This document shows positions 35,413-44,093 of a stretch of 64,000 nt of DNA, in pieces. A program made the translations under genes and the position numbers. Source of the stretch: Mesorhizobium loti CJ3sym (GTDB taxonomy: Bacteria > Pseudomonadota > Alphaproteobacteria > Rhizobiales > Rhizobiaceae); assembly GCF_000472785.1 (NCBI RefSeq), contig NZ_AXAL01000016.1, positions 1 through 64,000 on the forward strand, read 5' to 3'. Positions within the stretch are counted from its first letter, which is position 1. Each line of letters opens with the position of its first letter. The notes under the pieces were generated by a model. It was given only the letters and a program-made list of their open reading frames with translations, searched no databases and had not been told where the DNA came from.

Positions 35413-36240
35413 TCAAGTCTTTTTTTGCCGGAAAACGGAATTCAGGAAGCCGCTGAGCACGCCAAGGAACAGCAGCGGCGGCAGCGACAGCAGCACGACC
35501 GAAGCATTCAGGATGCCCCACGGCACGTTCATGCCTTGCTGGGACAGTTCCGAGGCGACGATCGGCAAGGTTTTGGCGTTGGAGCTCGACAGCATCAGCG
35601 CAATCAGGAACTCGTTCCAGACCAGCACGAAGCTGAAGGCGACCGCCCCGATCAGCGAGCGTGCCGCGACCGGCAGCGCGATCCGCCAGAACACCGAATA
35701 GGCGCCGTAGCCATCCACGAAGGCGGCTTCCTCGATTTCCTTCGGCACGGCCTGGAAGGCGGGAATGGCCAGCCACATGATGACCGAGATGGTGAGCAGC
35801 GAATAGGTGACGATCAGCGCGGTCAGCGTGTCGTAGAGGCCAAGCTGCAGCCAGATCACCATCAGCGGAATGGCGACCGCCACCGGCGGCAGAAAGCGCA
35901 GCGACAGCACGAAAAACTGGATGTCGCCGGCCCAACGGTTGGGATAGCGCGCCACCGAGTAGGCGGCAGGCAGGCCAAGCACCACCCCGATCAGCACCGC
36001 GACGCCGCAGGCGATGACCGAGTTGTAGAGGCCGGTCATGACGCTGTCGCGGCCGATGATATAGCTGATGTTGGCCAGTGTCGGCGTGAACACCAGGCGC
36101 GGCACGCGGGTGATGATGTCGACATTGTTCTTCAGCGAATTGAGCGCCGTCCAGGCGAGCGGAAACACAGCCATGAAGCCGGCAAAGGCCAGCACGGTCT
36201 TGCCGATGAGAAGGCCCGGTCTCATGTGATACAATCTCAT
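35413..36240 (-). CDS. Sugar ABC transporter permease (MalG type)
   Basis: The 275-residue protein has six membrane helices with the EAA motif EIEEAAFVDGYGAYSVFWRI followed by ALPVAARSL. It starts by an ATGA overlap with the previous permease gene; an internal Met at codon 6 is possible. It works with the other permease, the binding protein and the ATPase of this operon. Confidence 0.9.
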   Translation of the reverse strand: MRLYHMRPGLLIGKTVLAFAGFMAVFPLAWTALNSLKNNVDIITRVPRLVFTPTLANISYIIGRDSVMTGLYNSVIACGVAVLIGVVLGLPAAYSVARYPNRWAGDIQFFVLSLRFLPPVAVAIPLMVIWLQLGLYDTLTALIVTYSLLTISVIMWLAIPAFQAVPKEIEEAAFVDGYGAYSVFWRIALPVAARSLIGAVAFSFVLVWNEFLIALMLSSSNAKTLPIVASELSQQGMNVPWGILNASVVLLSLPPLLFLGVLSGFLNSVFRQKKT

Positions 36241-37103
36241 GCCTGCACCCGCTTCCACAGCATGGTGAAGGTGATGACGGTGGCGATCATCATCAGCACC
36301 GCCATGGCTGAGGCGTATGACACCTTGCCCGACTCGATGAAGCCTTGCGAGAAGGCGTACATGTCGAGCGTTTCGGTCGCCACGCCCGGTCCGCCGCGGG
36401 TCATCACATAGATCAGGTCGAAGGAGCGCAGTGATTCGATCATCTTGACGAACATCAGGCTGACCAGCGGCGCCTTCAGCATCGGCAAGGTGACGTAGGC
36501 GTGGATCTGCCAGCGTTTGGCATGATCGAGCCGCGCCGCCTCGATCGGCTGCGGCGGCAGCGTTTCCAAGAGCTTCAGCACGATGACGGCGAAGAACAGA
36601 CCCCATTGCCAGACATCGACCGATGCGACGGCGAACAGTGCAGTCGCCGGCTTCGACAACGGATCGAAGATCAGCCCGCCAGTGATCAGCCTGTAGGGAT
36701 AAGTGGCGATGCCATAGAGCGGATGGTAGGCGAACTTCCAGACGAAAGCCGCCGAGACACGCGGCAACAGCACCGGAATGATGAACAGCAAGCAGTAGAC
36801 GTTTCGCATGCGCGGCGAGGCGGCCTCGAACATCAGCACGCCCAGGCCAATGGCCACGACCATCGTGGCGATGACGGTGACGAACTCCCACTTCACCGAC
36901 ACCCAGACGGCGTTGAGGAAGCGGCGATCGAAGAACAGGTCATAGAAGTTCGAGAACCAGACATAGGAATAGGCTGTTGAACTCAGCTCGCGGTTCTGCA
37001 AGGCGATGATGATCGCATACAGCGTCGGCACCATCGACAGGATCAAAAGAATGACCAGCGTCGGCACAATGAATGTGACCGGCAAGGAAGAGCGTCGCGG
37101 CAT
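36237..37103 (-). CDS. Sugar ABC transporter permease (MalF type)
   Basis: The 288-residue protein has six membrane helices and a variant EAA loop PIEAARLDHAKRWQIHAYVT followed by LPMLKAPLVSLMFVKMIESL. The common Asp-Gly after ARLD is replaced by His-Ala (DHAKR), which is seen in some sugar permeases. It is upstream of its MalG-type partner in the operon and 110 bases after the binding protein gene. Confidence 0.88.
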   Translation of the reverse strand: MPRRSSLPVTFIVPTLVILLILSMVPTLYAIIIALQNRELSSTAYSYVWFSNFYDLFFDRRFLNAVWVSVKWEFVTVIATMVVAIGLGVLMFEAASPRMRNVYCLLFIIPVLLPRVSAAFVWKFAYHPLYGIATYPYRLITGGLIFDPLSKPATALFAVASVDVWQWGLFFAVIVLKLLETLPPQPIEAARLDHAKRWQIHAYVTLPMLKAPLVSLMFVKMIESLRSFDLIYVMTRGGPGVATETLDMYAFSQGFIESGKVSYASAMAVLMMIATVITFTMLWKRVQA

Positions 37104-37213
37104 CTGTCTATCCCTGGCTGTGTCTCGGCAGTGGCGAAAAGGGAGACCCGCGGCGCACAGGTCCCGACATTCCCAGGAATGCCGTGGACCGCGCGCCGCA
37201 GGGGGAGGATGGC

Positions 37214-38485
37214 TTATTTCTTCACCAACTGGTTGGCATAGGCATCAAGCTCGTTGAGGCTGCCCTTGATGTCGGTGCGCGTGCCGGCAATCAGCTCTTC
37301 GAGGATAATACCCCAGCGGTCGCCGAGATCCGGCCAGCGTGGGTCCTGCCAGAAGTTGACCGCCGTGACCTTGCCTGTCGCGGCCAGCGCCTGGCCAAGG
37401 TCGGCGCCGTAGATGTCGGCGAATTCCTTGCTGGACAGGATGCTGGTGCGGTTCAGCTCACCGAACTGGTGGGCATCGAGCCGGCGCTTCTCGTTTTCCT
37501 TCGACGTTGCCCAGGCGATGAACAGGCCGGCGCATTTCTTCGAAGCGTCGTCCGCATTGGCCTTCGCCGCGATGGCAAGGCCATGGCCGTAGCCACCACC
37601 AGGAAGCGGCGAGGGCGGCGGCAGGAAGCCGATCTTGCCGACAACCTGCGAGGTTTTCGGATCGACCGCCATGCCCGACAGCGGCGTCGATTCGACGAGG
37701 ATGGCGACCTGGCCCGACAGGAAGGCGCCGGTCGATTCATCCCAGCTGCCGGTCTGCGTGCCGGGCGCCGAATCCTTGAACAGCTTCAGATAGGTCTCGG
37801 TCGCCTTGACGGCGGCGTCGGAATTGAAGACCGGCTTGTCGCCATCGAACCACTGGCCGCCATAGGCTTTGAAGAAGGGCATCCAGCGCCAGACATTGGC
37901 GCCCGAACCGCGTGCGCCGCGCAGCGCGATGCCGTACATGCCTTTGTCTGGATTGGTCAGCTTCGGCACGTCGGCGATCAGTTCATCCAGCGTCTTCGGC
38001 GGCTGGATGCCGGCTGCCTCCAGCACGTCCTTGCGGTAGACCATCAGGTCGCCGCCGCCGGTCAGCGGCGCAAACCAGACCTTGCCGTCATAGGTCGCAA
38101 CCTTCTGCCGGCCGGGATCGAAGTCGGCATAGTCATAGTCAGCCGGATAATAATCGGTCAGCGGCACGATCCATTTCGACGACGCAAACAAAGCGACATT
38201 GGCTTCGTCGACATAATAGACGTTGTAATTGCCGACGGTGGACGCATCGGCGCGTGATTTGGCCCGGCGGTCATTCTCGTTGAGATAATCGATCTGGAAG
38301 CTGGCGCCGGAGAGCTTCTGGAACTCGGCCTTGGAGTCCTCCAGAAGCGTCAGGCCGTCGCGTGGCTGCGCCAGCACCTTGACCGGCGCCGAGCAGATCG
38401 GCGCCTGCGCCAGCGCGATGGTGGATACGGTAGCGGAAAGCATGAAAGCTGCGCCCAAGCTCGCAGCGAGCCGAATTGGTTTCAT
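37214..38485 (-). CDS. Sugar/polyol ABC transporter substrate-binding protein
   Basis: The 423-residue periplasmic binding protein has a signal ending STIALAQA. It then shows QPRDGLTLLEDSKAEFQKLS, DGKVWFAPLTGGGDLMVYRK and FIAWATSKENEKRRLDAHQF. The mature part starts with two Cys-containing residues (PICSAPVK). Family 1 solute-binding fold, different from SmoE. The substrate is probably a pentitol, given the dehydrogenase in the operon. A GGAGGAG ribosome site precedes the start, and 240 bases separate it from the AraC gene. Confidence 0.88.
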   Translation of the reverse strand: MKPIRLAASLGAAFMLSATVSTIALAQAPICSAPVKVLAQPRDGLTLLEDSKAEFQKLSGASFQIDYLNENDRRAKSRADASTVGNYNVYYVDEANVALFASSKWIVPLTDYYPADYDYADFDPGRQKVATYDGKVWFAPLTGGGDLMVYRKDVLEAAGIQPPKTLDELIADVPKLTNPDKGMYGIALRGARGSGANVWRWMPFFKAYGGQWFDGDKPVFNSDAAVKATETYLKLFKDSAPGTQTGSWDESTGAFLSGQVAILVESTPLSGMAVDPKTSQVVGKIGFLPPPSPLPGGGYGHGLAIAAKANADDASKKCAGLFIAWATSKENEKRRLDAHQFGELNRTSILSSKEFADIYGADLGQALAATGKVTAVNFWQDPRWPDLGDRWGIILEELIAGTRTDIKGSLNELDAYANQLVKK

Positions 38486-38636
38486 TGATTTTTCTCCTCC
38501 AGGAACACTCGCGGGAAGCGGAAGTCCTCGGGTCTGCGATCCTCACCATCGCCCGAGTGACATGCCACCCGTCGCCAAAATGCGCAGTTGTGACGGGTCA
38601 TGCTAGAAGCCCCGTTGCAGCCGACCTGTACTTTTA

Positions 38637-38681
38637 TGCATTGTGCGGCGCAAAATGCAGCGCCCATCGACAACGGTTGTC
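38637..38681 (-). promoter_or_regulatory. Two palindromes in the gap between the AraC gene and the transporter operon
   Basis: TGCATTGTGC-GGC-GCAAAATGCA (38637-38659) is an inverted repeat with one mismatch. GACAACGGTTGTC (38669-38681) is a perfect inverted repeat with a single central base. Both lie between the AraC stop and the binding protein start and are good operator candidates. The second looks like a LacI-type site, although no LacI gene is in view. Confidence 0.4.
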
Positions 38682-38725
38682 ACCTGAGTATTGATCGGGG
38701 GTGGGATGGGGATTTCAGGGGGTGC

Positions 38726-39643
38726 TTATGCGCGCAATGTCAGCCGCTGCCGCGACAACCGGCGATAGGACGACGGCGTCATCTTATGCTTGCGCATGAA
38801 GGCGCGGTTGAAGTTCGAGATGTTCATGTAGCCGACCTGAAAACAGATGTCGGTTATCGCGACATCGGTGTCGGCCAGGAGCTTGCAGGCCTGCCAGAGC
38901 CGGAGCTTGGCCAGGTGGTCGCTGAAGGCGTTGCCGGTGTTCTTCTGGAAAAAGCGCGAAAACGTACTCTCGCTCATGCCGGCGAGTTCAGCCAAGTCGG
39001 ACAGCTTCAGATCCTCGGCGAAATGCTGGAACAGATAGGTCAGCGTGCGCTGGATGATGTCGAGCGAAGCGGCGTCGAGAAGCGGCGAGAAATCCGGCGA
39101 CGACAAGAGTTCGTATTCGTCGGTCCTGGCCAGGAGGTCGACCAGTTCGAGAAACAGACAGAGGCGGGCGAGCCCATGCACCGCCCCCATCCGCTCCAGC
39201 AACTCGGCGCCTTCCAGCGCCGTGCCGCCGTGAAAAACCATGCCGCGCAGGGACCGCCCCAGAAACGGCTCCAGCTCGCGCAATTCCGGCAACAGGCCCG
39301 CCGAGCCACGCAGCCTTTGCGCATCGAATTGCAGGACGATATCGCGGCCTTCGATCAGCTCGCCCGGCTGCACCGCCGTCACCCAATCATGCGGCAGCCC
39401 GCCGCCGACGATGGTCAGGTAACCCGGCCCGAACTCGCCGATATGATCGCCGACCAGCACCACGCCAGAAGATTTCCTGAGCAGATGGATTTCGTACTCC
39501 GGATGGAAGTTCCAGACATTGCGCTCCCAGGGATAGTCGTCGAGCCGCCACAGAAAGCTGTCGCTGGCTTCGGTGACGATATGTTCGAAGGCCGGCACTG
39601 TGCGCGGGATCGCGGCCGTGTTTTTTCGCTGTCTGAACGCCAT
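38726..39643 (-). CDS. AraC-family transcriptional regulator
   Basis: The 305-residue protein has an N-terminal cupin-like sensing domain (FHPEYEIHLLRKSSGVVLVG). Its C-terminal double helix-turn-helix reads KLSDLAELAGMSESTFSRFF and ITDICFQVGYMNISNFNRAF followed by MRKHKMTPSSYRR. It lies upstream of the second polyol transporter operon on the same strand and probably controls it. The start was set after GGGAGGAA; an upstream frame adds 29 residues that do not match. Confidence 0.9.
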   Translation of the reverse strand: MAFRQRKNTAAIPRTVPAFEHIVTEASDSFLWRLDDYPWERNVWNFHPEYEIHLLRKSSGVVLVGDHIGEFGPGYLTIVGGGLPHDWVTAVQPGELIEGRDIVLQFDAQRLRGSAGLLPELRELEPFLGRSLRGMVFHGGTALEGAELLERMGAVHGLARLCLFLELVDLLARTDEYELLSSPDFSPLLDAASLDIIQRTLTYLFQHFAEDLKLSDLAELAGMSESTFSRFFQKNTGNAFSDHLAKLRLWQACKLLADTDVAITDICFQVGYMNISNFNRAFMRKHKMTPSSYRRLSRQRLTLRA

Positions 39644-39895
39644 CCATTCCTCCCGGCGGGTTCGCTGGCTGCCGGTCTCCAAGGCAATCCGTAACAGTCC
39701 GCGCCCGGCAAGGGAACGACGCAGTGGCACCTCTGGAATGACGCTGGCTCAATCGGTCTCCGCTCCTCCTCCCTTGCCTTCACGTCGCGTTTCGTCCAAA
39801 AGCTGACACAAACGCCGCGAAACCGAAGGTTTTGCCGTTTGCAATGCAGCTTCCGGCCTTATGCCGATGTGCCGCAACCTTGAAAGAGCAGGACA

Positions 39896-41299
39896 ATGTC
39901 TGCGATCGAAGCCGGCGCTCGTGCGCCGGAAAATCTTTGGCGTCAGGAAATCAGGGCGACGCTGGCGCTGGCCTGGCCGATGGTGCTGACCAATCTCGGC
40001 CAGACCGCGATGACGGCGACCGACGTCATGATGATGGGACGTCTCGGAGCGGATACGCTGGCCAGCGGCGCGCTTGGCGCCAACCTCTATTTCATGCCGC
40101 TGATCTTCGGCCTCGGCCTGATGCTGGCGACCTCGCCGATGATCGCGACCGAGCTTGGCCGCCGCCGCTATTCGGTGCGCGACTTGCGCCGCACCGTGCG
40201 CCAGGGCCTGTGGCTGGCGATCCTGATCTCGATCCCGATCTGGCTCGTGCTCTGGCACGGCGAAGCTATTCTGCTGGCCATGGGCCAGGAGCCCGTGCTG
40301 GCGCATCAGGCGGGCGTGTATTTGCGCTGGCTCGAATGGGCGGTGCTGCCTTTCTATGGCTATATCGTGCTGCGCTCGTTCATCTCCGCGCTGGAGCGGC
40401 CGGGCTGGGCGTTGATCATCGTCTTCGTCGCCGTCGCCTGCAACGTGCTCTTCAACTGGGTGTTCATGTTCGGCAATCTCGGTGTCCCGGCAATGGGTAT
40501 CGCAGGCTCCGGTCTCGCGACCTCGCTGTCCAGCATGCTGATGTTCGTCGGCATGGCCGTTGTGGTGATGCGGGAGAAGAAGTTCCGGCGCTATCGCTTG
40601 TTCGGCCGCTTCTGGCGCTCCGACTGGCCGCGCTTCAAGGGGCTGCTGCGGCTCGGCCTGCCGATTGCCGGCATCCTTGCCTTCGAGGTGACGATCTTCA
40701 ATGCGGCAGCACTGCTGATGGGCCTGATCGATGCGGATTCGCTGGCCGCGCACGCGATCGCCATCCAGATCGCCTCGATCTCCTTCATGGTGCCGCTTGG
40801 CCTCAACCAGGCGGTGACCGTGCGCGTCGGGCTCGCGCATGGCGCCGGCAATCCGGAAGGTGTGTCGCGTGCCGGTTGGACGGCCTTTGTCATCGGCGTC
40901 TCGTTCATGGCGCTGATGGGGCTGGTGATGATCCTGTGGCCGCATCTGTTGATCAGCGCCTTCATCGATATGACCAACCCGGCCAACGCCAGGGTGATCG
41001 CGCTTGCCGTGTCGTTCCTGGCTTTTGCCGCCCTGTTCCAGGTGTTCGACGGTGCGCAAGCGGTTGCCGCCGGCATGCTGCGCGGCCTGCACGACACCAA
41101 GGTGCCGATGATCTATGCCGCGATTGGTTATTGGGGCGTCGGCCTGCCGCTCGGCGTGCTGCTCGCCTTCCATTTCGGCTTCCACGGCGTCGGCATCTGG
41201 ATGGGCCTGTCGACAGGACTGGCCGTGGTGGCGGCGTTGCTCTTGGCGCGCTGGCTGCGGCGCGACCGGATCGCGCCGTCGCTCGCCTTTCGGCATTGA
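39896..41299 (+). CDS. MATE family efflux transporter (NorM-like)
   Basis: The 467-residue membrane protein has twelve predicted helices and the internal duplication typical of MATE exporters. The N-terminal half contains ALAWPMVLTNLGQTAMTATD followed by VMMMGRLG, and the second half starts around RLGLPIAGILAFEVTIFNAA. It exports drugs or metabolites with Na+ or H+. It is not in an operon. It ends close to the convergent cytochrome c gene. Confidence 0.93.
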   Translation: MSAIEAGARAPENLWRQEIRATLALAWPMVLTNLGQTAMTATDVMMMGRLGADTLASGALGANLYFMPLIFGLGLMLATSPMIATELGRRRYSVRDLRRTVRQGLWLAILISIPIWLVLWHGEAILLAMGQEPVLAHQAGVYLRWLEWAVLPFYGYIVLRSFISALERPGWALIIVFVAVACNVLFNWVFMFGNLGVPAMGIAGSGLATSLSSMLMFVGMAVVVMREKKFRRYRLFGRFWRSDWPRFKGLLRLGLPIAGILAFEVTIFNAAALLMGLIDADSLAAHAIAIQIASISFMVPLGLNQAVTVRVGLAHGAGNPEGVSRAGWTAFVIGVSFMALMGLVMILWPHLLISAFIDMTNPANARVIALAVSFLAFAALFQVFDGAQAVAAGMLRGLHDTKVPMIYAAIGYWGVGLPLGVLLAFHFGFHGVGIWMGLSTGLAVVAALLLARWLRRDRIAPSLAFRH

Positions 41300-41321
41300 A
41301 GCGGGAAATACCGCGCGCACT

Positions 41322-41759
41322 TCATTCATCCTGCCCGGACGGATGGGATCTGAGATAGGCGATGATATCCGCGCGGATTTGCGGATCGCCTATCGAGATG
41401 CCCATCCGCGTTCCGGGCAGCAACTGACCGGGTCCGGACAGCCATTTGTCGAGCAGCTTTTCCGACCAGATGAATTGGCCTTGGCGCAAGGCCTGGCTGT
41501 ATTGGAAGCCGGCAACGGATCCAACACGCCTGCCATAGACATCGCCAAGGCGAGGACCGAAGCGGTTCTGCGAAATCGAGTGACAGCTGGTGCAACGGTC
41601 CTCGAAATACCCCCGACCGCTGGTAGCATCTCCCTTGGACGCGGCGGCTGATGCCGCCCGCGCTACGGTCAATGCTGGTGGGACGGTCGCCAGCAGCACT
41701 GCGGCAAACACGGCAGGCAAACGACCGACACTGCGTGAGAAGCGAGAGAGCAAAACCAT
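41322..41759 (-). CDS. Small class I cytochrome c
   Basis: The 145-residue protein has a signal sequence (LLATVPPALTVARA) and a single haem site CTSCH (Cys56-His60). The probable axial ligand is Met119 in PGTRMG, and the C-terminal helix is IRADIIAYLRS. It is a periplasmic electron carrier like those of the c2/c550 group. No oxidase or dehydrogenase gene is adjacent. The promoter side holds a 50-base palindrome that starts 10 bases from the start codon. Confidence 0.92.
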   Translation of the reverse strand: MVLLSRFSRSVGRLPAVFAAVLLATVPPALTVARAASAAASKGDATSGRGYFEDRCTSCHSISQNRFGPRLGDVYGRRVGSVAGFQYSQALRQGQFIWSEKLLDKWLSGPGQLLPGTRMGISIGDPQIRADIIAYLRSHPSGQDE

Positions 41760-41769
41760 GCTATCGACC

Positions 41770-41819
41770 TTAAACGTGAGGGTTTATCATGTTATAACGT
41801 GATAAACCCTCACATTTAA
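41770..41819. promoter_or_regulatory. 50-base near-perfect palindrome upstream of the cytochrome c gene
   Basis: The 50 bases read the same on both strands except for two mismatched pairs. The arms contain GTGAGGGTTTATCA and TGATAAACCCTCAC, with GTTATAAC at the centre. It is AT-rich against a GC-rich background. Situated between the stop of the dienelactone-hydrolase-like gene and the cytochrome c start, it could be a repressor operator, a strong terminator hairpin, or both. I cannot match it to a known regulator family. Confidence 0.6.
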
Positions 41820-41839
41820 ATCGTCAAGTGCACCGCCTA

Positions 41840-42700
41840 CTACTTCAACACAGCCAGGAAATCGGGCACGTCCTTGAGCGCCGCCGCACGAGCGGCCGGA
41901 TTGAGGCCTGCATGCGCGACACCGTCGTCATTGGCGGTGAAGGCCAGCCCATGCAGTTCGTGAAGCTTCTGCGCCTCATTGTCGAAGTCATGATAGGCGC
42001 CGGCATAAAGGATAAGCTTGACGCCATCGGGATTGGCGGCAGCCATGGTTTTGCACGGCTTGGCCGGTGTCCAGTCATCCGCTTCGCCCATCACAATCAG
42101 CAGCGGCATGCGTGTCGCCCAATCGCCCTTGTCGGCCAGGGCAGTGCAACCGGGGTAGAACGCAACCGCAGCGCGAAAGTCCGGCGAATCCGGCTTCGGC
42201 GTGTCCTTTGGACGGACTGTGTAGAGGACGGTCGAGCCACCATTCGACCAGCCAAGCAGGGCGATAGCGTCAGGCTTCACATAGGGCAGCGTCTGCAGAT
42301 AGCGGCGGGCGGCGTTGGCATCTTCCACCCGCTCACGGTATGGCTCGACTTCCCGGTCGCCGTTCTTGCATTGCGGTCCAAGGTCGCGCGACCCGTAGCT
42401 GTCCGGAAAGATCACGACGTAACCGAGAGCCGCCAGGCGCTGGCCCCAATCGGCATGGCGCGGGCTGAGCTTCGTCCCGTTCTTGCTGCTCCACAGGCCG
42501 CTACAGCCATGCATGGCCACAACAGCCGGAAACGGCCCCTGCCCTTGCGGCTTGAACAGCATTGCGTCCAGCGTCGCCGGCTCGTTCTTGCCGTCGGCCG
42601 GAATGCTGACGCGATCGGGTATCTGATCGGCCGCCGCAGCCGGCTGGGCCATCCAAAGCGCGAACAGGCCCGCGAGAGCAACACGATATTTCGCCTGCAT
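41840..42700 (-). CDS. Dienelactone hydrolase family protein (exported alpha/beta hydrolase)
   Basis: The 286-residue protein has a signal peptide (VALAGLFALWMAQPAAAA). Its alpha/beta hydrolase core includes VVAMHGCSGLWSSKNGTKLS (oxyanion region), nucleophile Ser152 in GWSNGG, an Asp in VMGEADDWTP and a His in GAYHDFD. The usual dienelactone hydrolase nucleophile is Cys, so this is a serine variant of the family. It is periplasmic, with substrate unknown. The ATG after GAGGAAGAGGG was preferred to an upstream Met. Confidence 0.85.
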   Translation of the reverse strand: MQAKYRVALAGLFALWMAQPAAAADQIPDRVSIPADGKNEPATLDAMLFKPQGQGPFPAVVAMHGCSGLWSSKNGTKLSPRHADWGQRLAALGYVVIFPDSYGSRDLGPQCKNGDREVEPYRERVEDANAARRYLQTLPYVKPDAIALLGWSNGGSTVLYTVRPKDTPKPDSPDFRAAVAFYPGCTALADKGDWATRMPLLIVMGEADDWTPAKPCKTMAAANPDGVKLILYAGAYHDFDNEAQKLHELHGLAFTANDDGVAHAGLNPAARAAALKDVPDFLAVLK

Positions 42701-42783
42701 CGCCAAACCGCCCTCTTCCTCGAAATGCCGTGGCACTCACAGTGTGGCGTATGCCAGCCAACCACAAATCACGGTTGCGTGGC

Positions 42784-43431
42784 TTAACGGGTAGCCGCCC
42801 GCTTCTCGAGCGAACGGGCATATTGCGTCAGCGGGAAGCACATGGCGAAGAAGATCAATGCCACCAGCCCATAGACCTTGAACGGTTCGAAGGTGGCGTT
42901 GTTGATGGCGTTGGAGGTGCGCACCAGTTCCTCGAAGCCGATGATCGAGGTCAGCGCCGTCGACTTGATGAGCTGCACGAGGAAGCCGACCGTCGGCGCG
43001 CGGGTGATCGAGAACGCCTGCGGCAGGATGATCAGCCTGAGCTCCTGCAGATAGTGCAGGCCGAGGCTGGCGCCTGCATCCCATTGGCCCAACGGCAGGG
43101 CATCGACGCCGGAGCGCCAGATCTCGGCGAGGTAGGCGCTGGCGAAGAAGGTGAGGCCGAGCACCGCGGCGGTCCACGGTTCGATGCGCAGGCCGAGCAT
43201 CGGCAGGCCGAAGAACATCAGGAAGAGCTGCATCAGCAGCGGCGTTCCCTGGAACAGGGCGATGTAGCCGGAGGCAATACGCCGGCTCCATTTATTCTTG
43301 GATATCCTGAAGAAAAGAACCGCCATTCCGACGGCCGCGCCGCCGACGAAGGCGGCCAGTGAAAGCAGCACCGTCCAGCGGGCGGCGAGCAGAAGGTTGC
43401 GAACGATGTCCCAAAGCGTGAACTCGATCAT
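42784..43431 (-). CDS. Polar amino acid ABC transporter permease
   Basis: The 215-residue His/Glu/Gln/Arg-type permease (HisM-like) has five membrane helices and GTPLLMQLFLMFFGLPMLGL, later AEIWRSGVDALPLGQWDAGA followed by SLGL. It starts in an ATGA overlap with the partner permease. No ATPase gene is present in the cluster, so the transporter must borrow one encoded elsewhere. Confidence 0.9.
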   Translation of the reverse strand: MIEFTLWDIVRNLLLAARWTVLLSLAAFVGGAAVGMAVLFFRISKNKWSRRIASGYIALFQGTPLLMQLFLMFFGLPMLGLRIEPWTAAVLGLTFFASAYLAEIWRSGVDALPLGQWDAGASLGLHYLQELRLIILPQAFSITRAPTVGFLVQLIKSTALTSIIGFEELVRTSNAINNATFEPFKVYGLVALIFFAMCFPLTQYARSLEKRAATR

Positions 43432-44093
43432 GACACGCCGGCTCCGAGCGCGCGGCGCCCGCCGGTGACCAGAAGCCGGCGCAAGGCCATCGACAAAGCG
43501 AGATAGACCAGCGTCACGACGAAATAGGTCTCGAAGGACCGGAAAGTGCGCGCCTGCAGCATGTCGGCCTCATAGGTCAGCTCGCGCACCGCGATCTGCG
43601 ACACCACGGCCGATTCCAACATCATGATGACGATCTGGCTGGTCAGCGCCGGATAGATGATCTTGAGCGCCTGCGGCAGCACGATCTTGATGAACACCTG
43701 ACGTGGCCGCAGCCCAAGTGCCAGGGCTGCTTCCGTCTGCCCTGGTGGCACCGCGTCCAGCCCGGCGCCGACGATCTCGATCGTATAGGCCGCCATGTTG
43801 AGCGTCATCGCCAGCATGGCGGCCAGGATCGGATCGAGCCTGACGCCGAGGCTGGGCAGGCCGAAGAAGATGAAGAACAGCTGCACCAGGAACGGCGTGT
43901 TGCGCATCACCTCGACATACCAGGCGATGGCCCGCTTGAGCAGCGCGGGACCGTTTCGCCGTCCGGCGGCACCGAGGATGCTGAGCAGCGTCCCCGCCAG
44001 CGTGGTCACGGCGATCAGCAGGATCGTCGTGGCCGCGCCGTGTGCGATGTCGCCCACAGCACCTGGAAGCCAGCCAAAGGTCACGGAACTCAA
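43428..44093 (-). CDS. Polar amino acid ABC transporter permease
   Basis: The 221-residue HisQ-like permease has NTPFLVQLFFIFFGLPSLGV and the motif AYTIEIVGAGLDAVPPGQTE followed by AALALGLRP. Both ends overlap the neighbours by four bases, making binding protein, this permease and the next permease one translationally coupled unit. Confidence 0.9.
   Translation of the reverse strand: MSSVTFGWLPGAVGDIAHGAATTILLIAVTTLAGTLLSILGAAGRRNGPALLKRAIAWYVEVMRNTPFLVQLFFIFFGLPSLGVRLDPILAAMLAMTLNMAAYTIEIVGAGLDAVPPGQTEAALALGLRPRQVFIKIVLPQALKIIYPALTSQIVIMMLESAVVSQIAVRELTYEADMLQARTFRSFETYFVVTLVYLALSMALRRLLVTGGRRALGAGVS

Noticed and set aside
35014..36411. 465-residue plus-strand frame
   Set aside because: It runs antisense across the dehydrogenase and permease genes, which have clear family motifs; the His/Gln/Arg-rich product is an artefact.
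39749..41329. 526-residue minus-strand frame
   Set aside because: It is antisense to the MATE transporter gene and has no recognisable domain.
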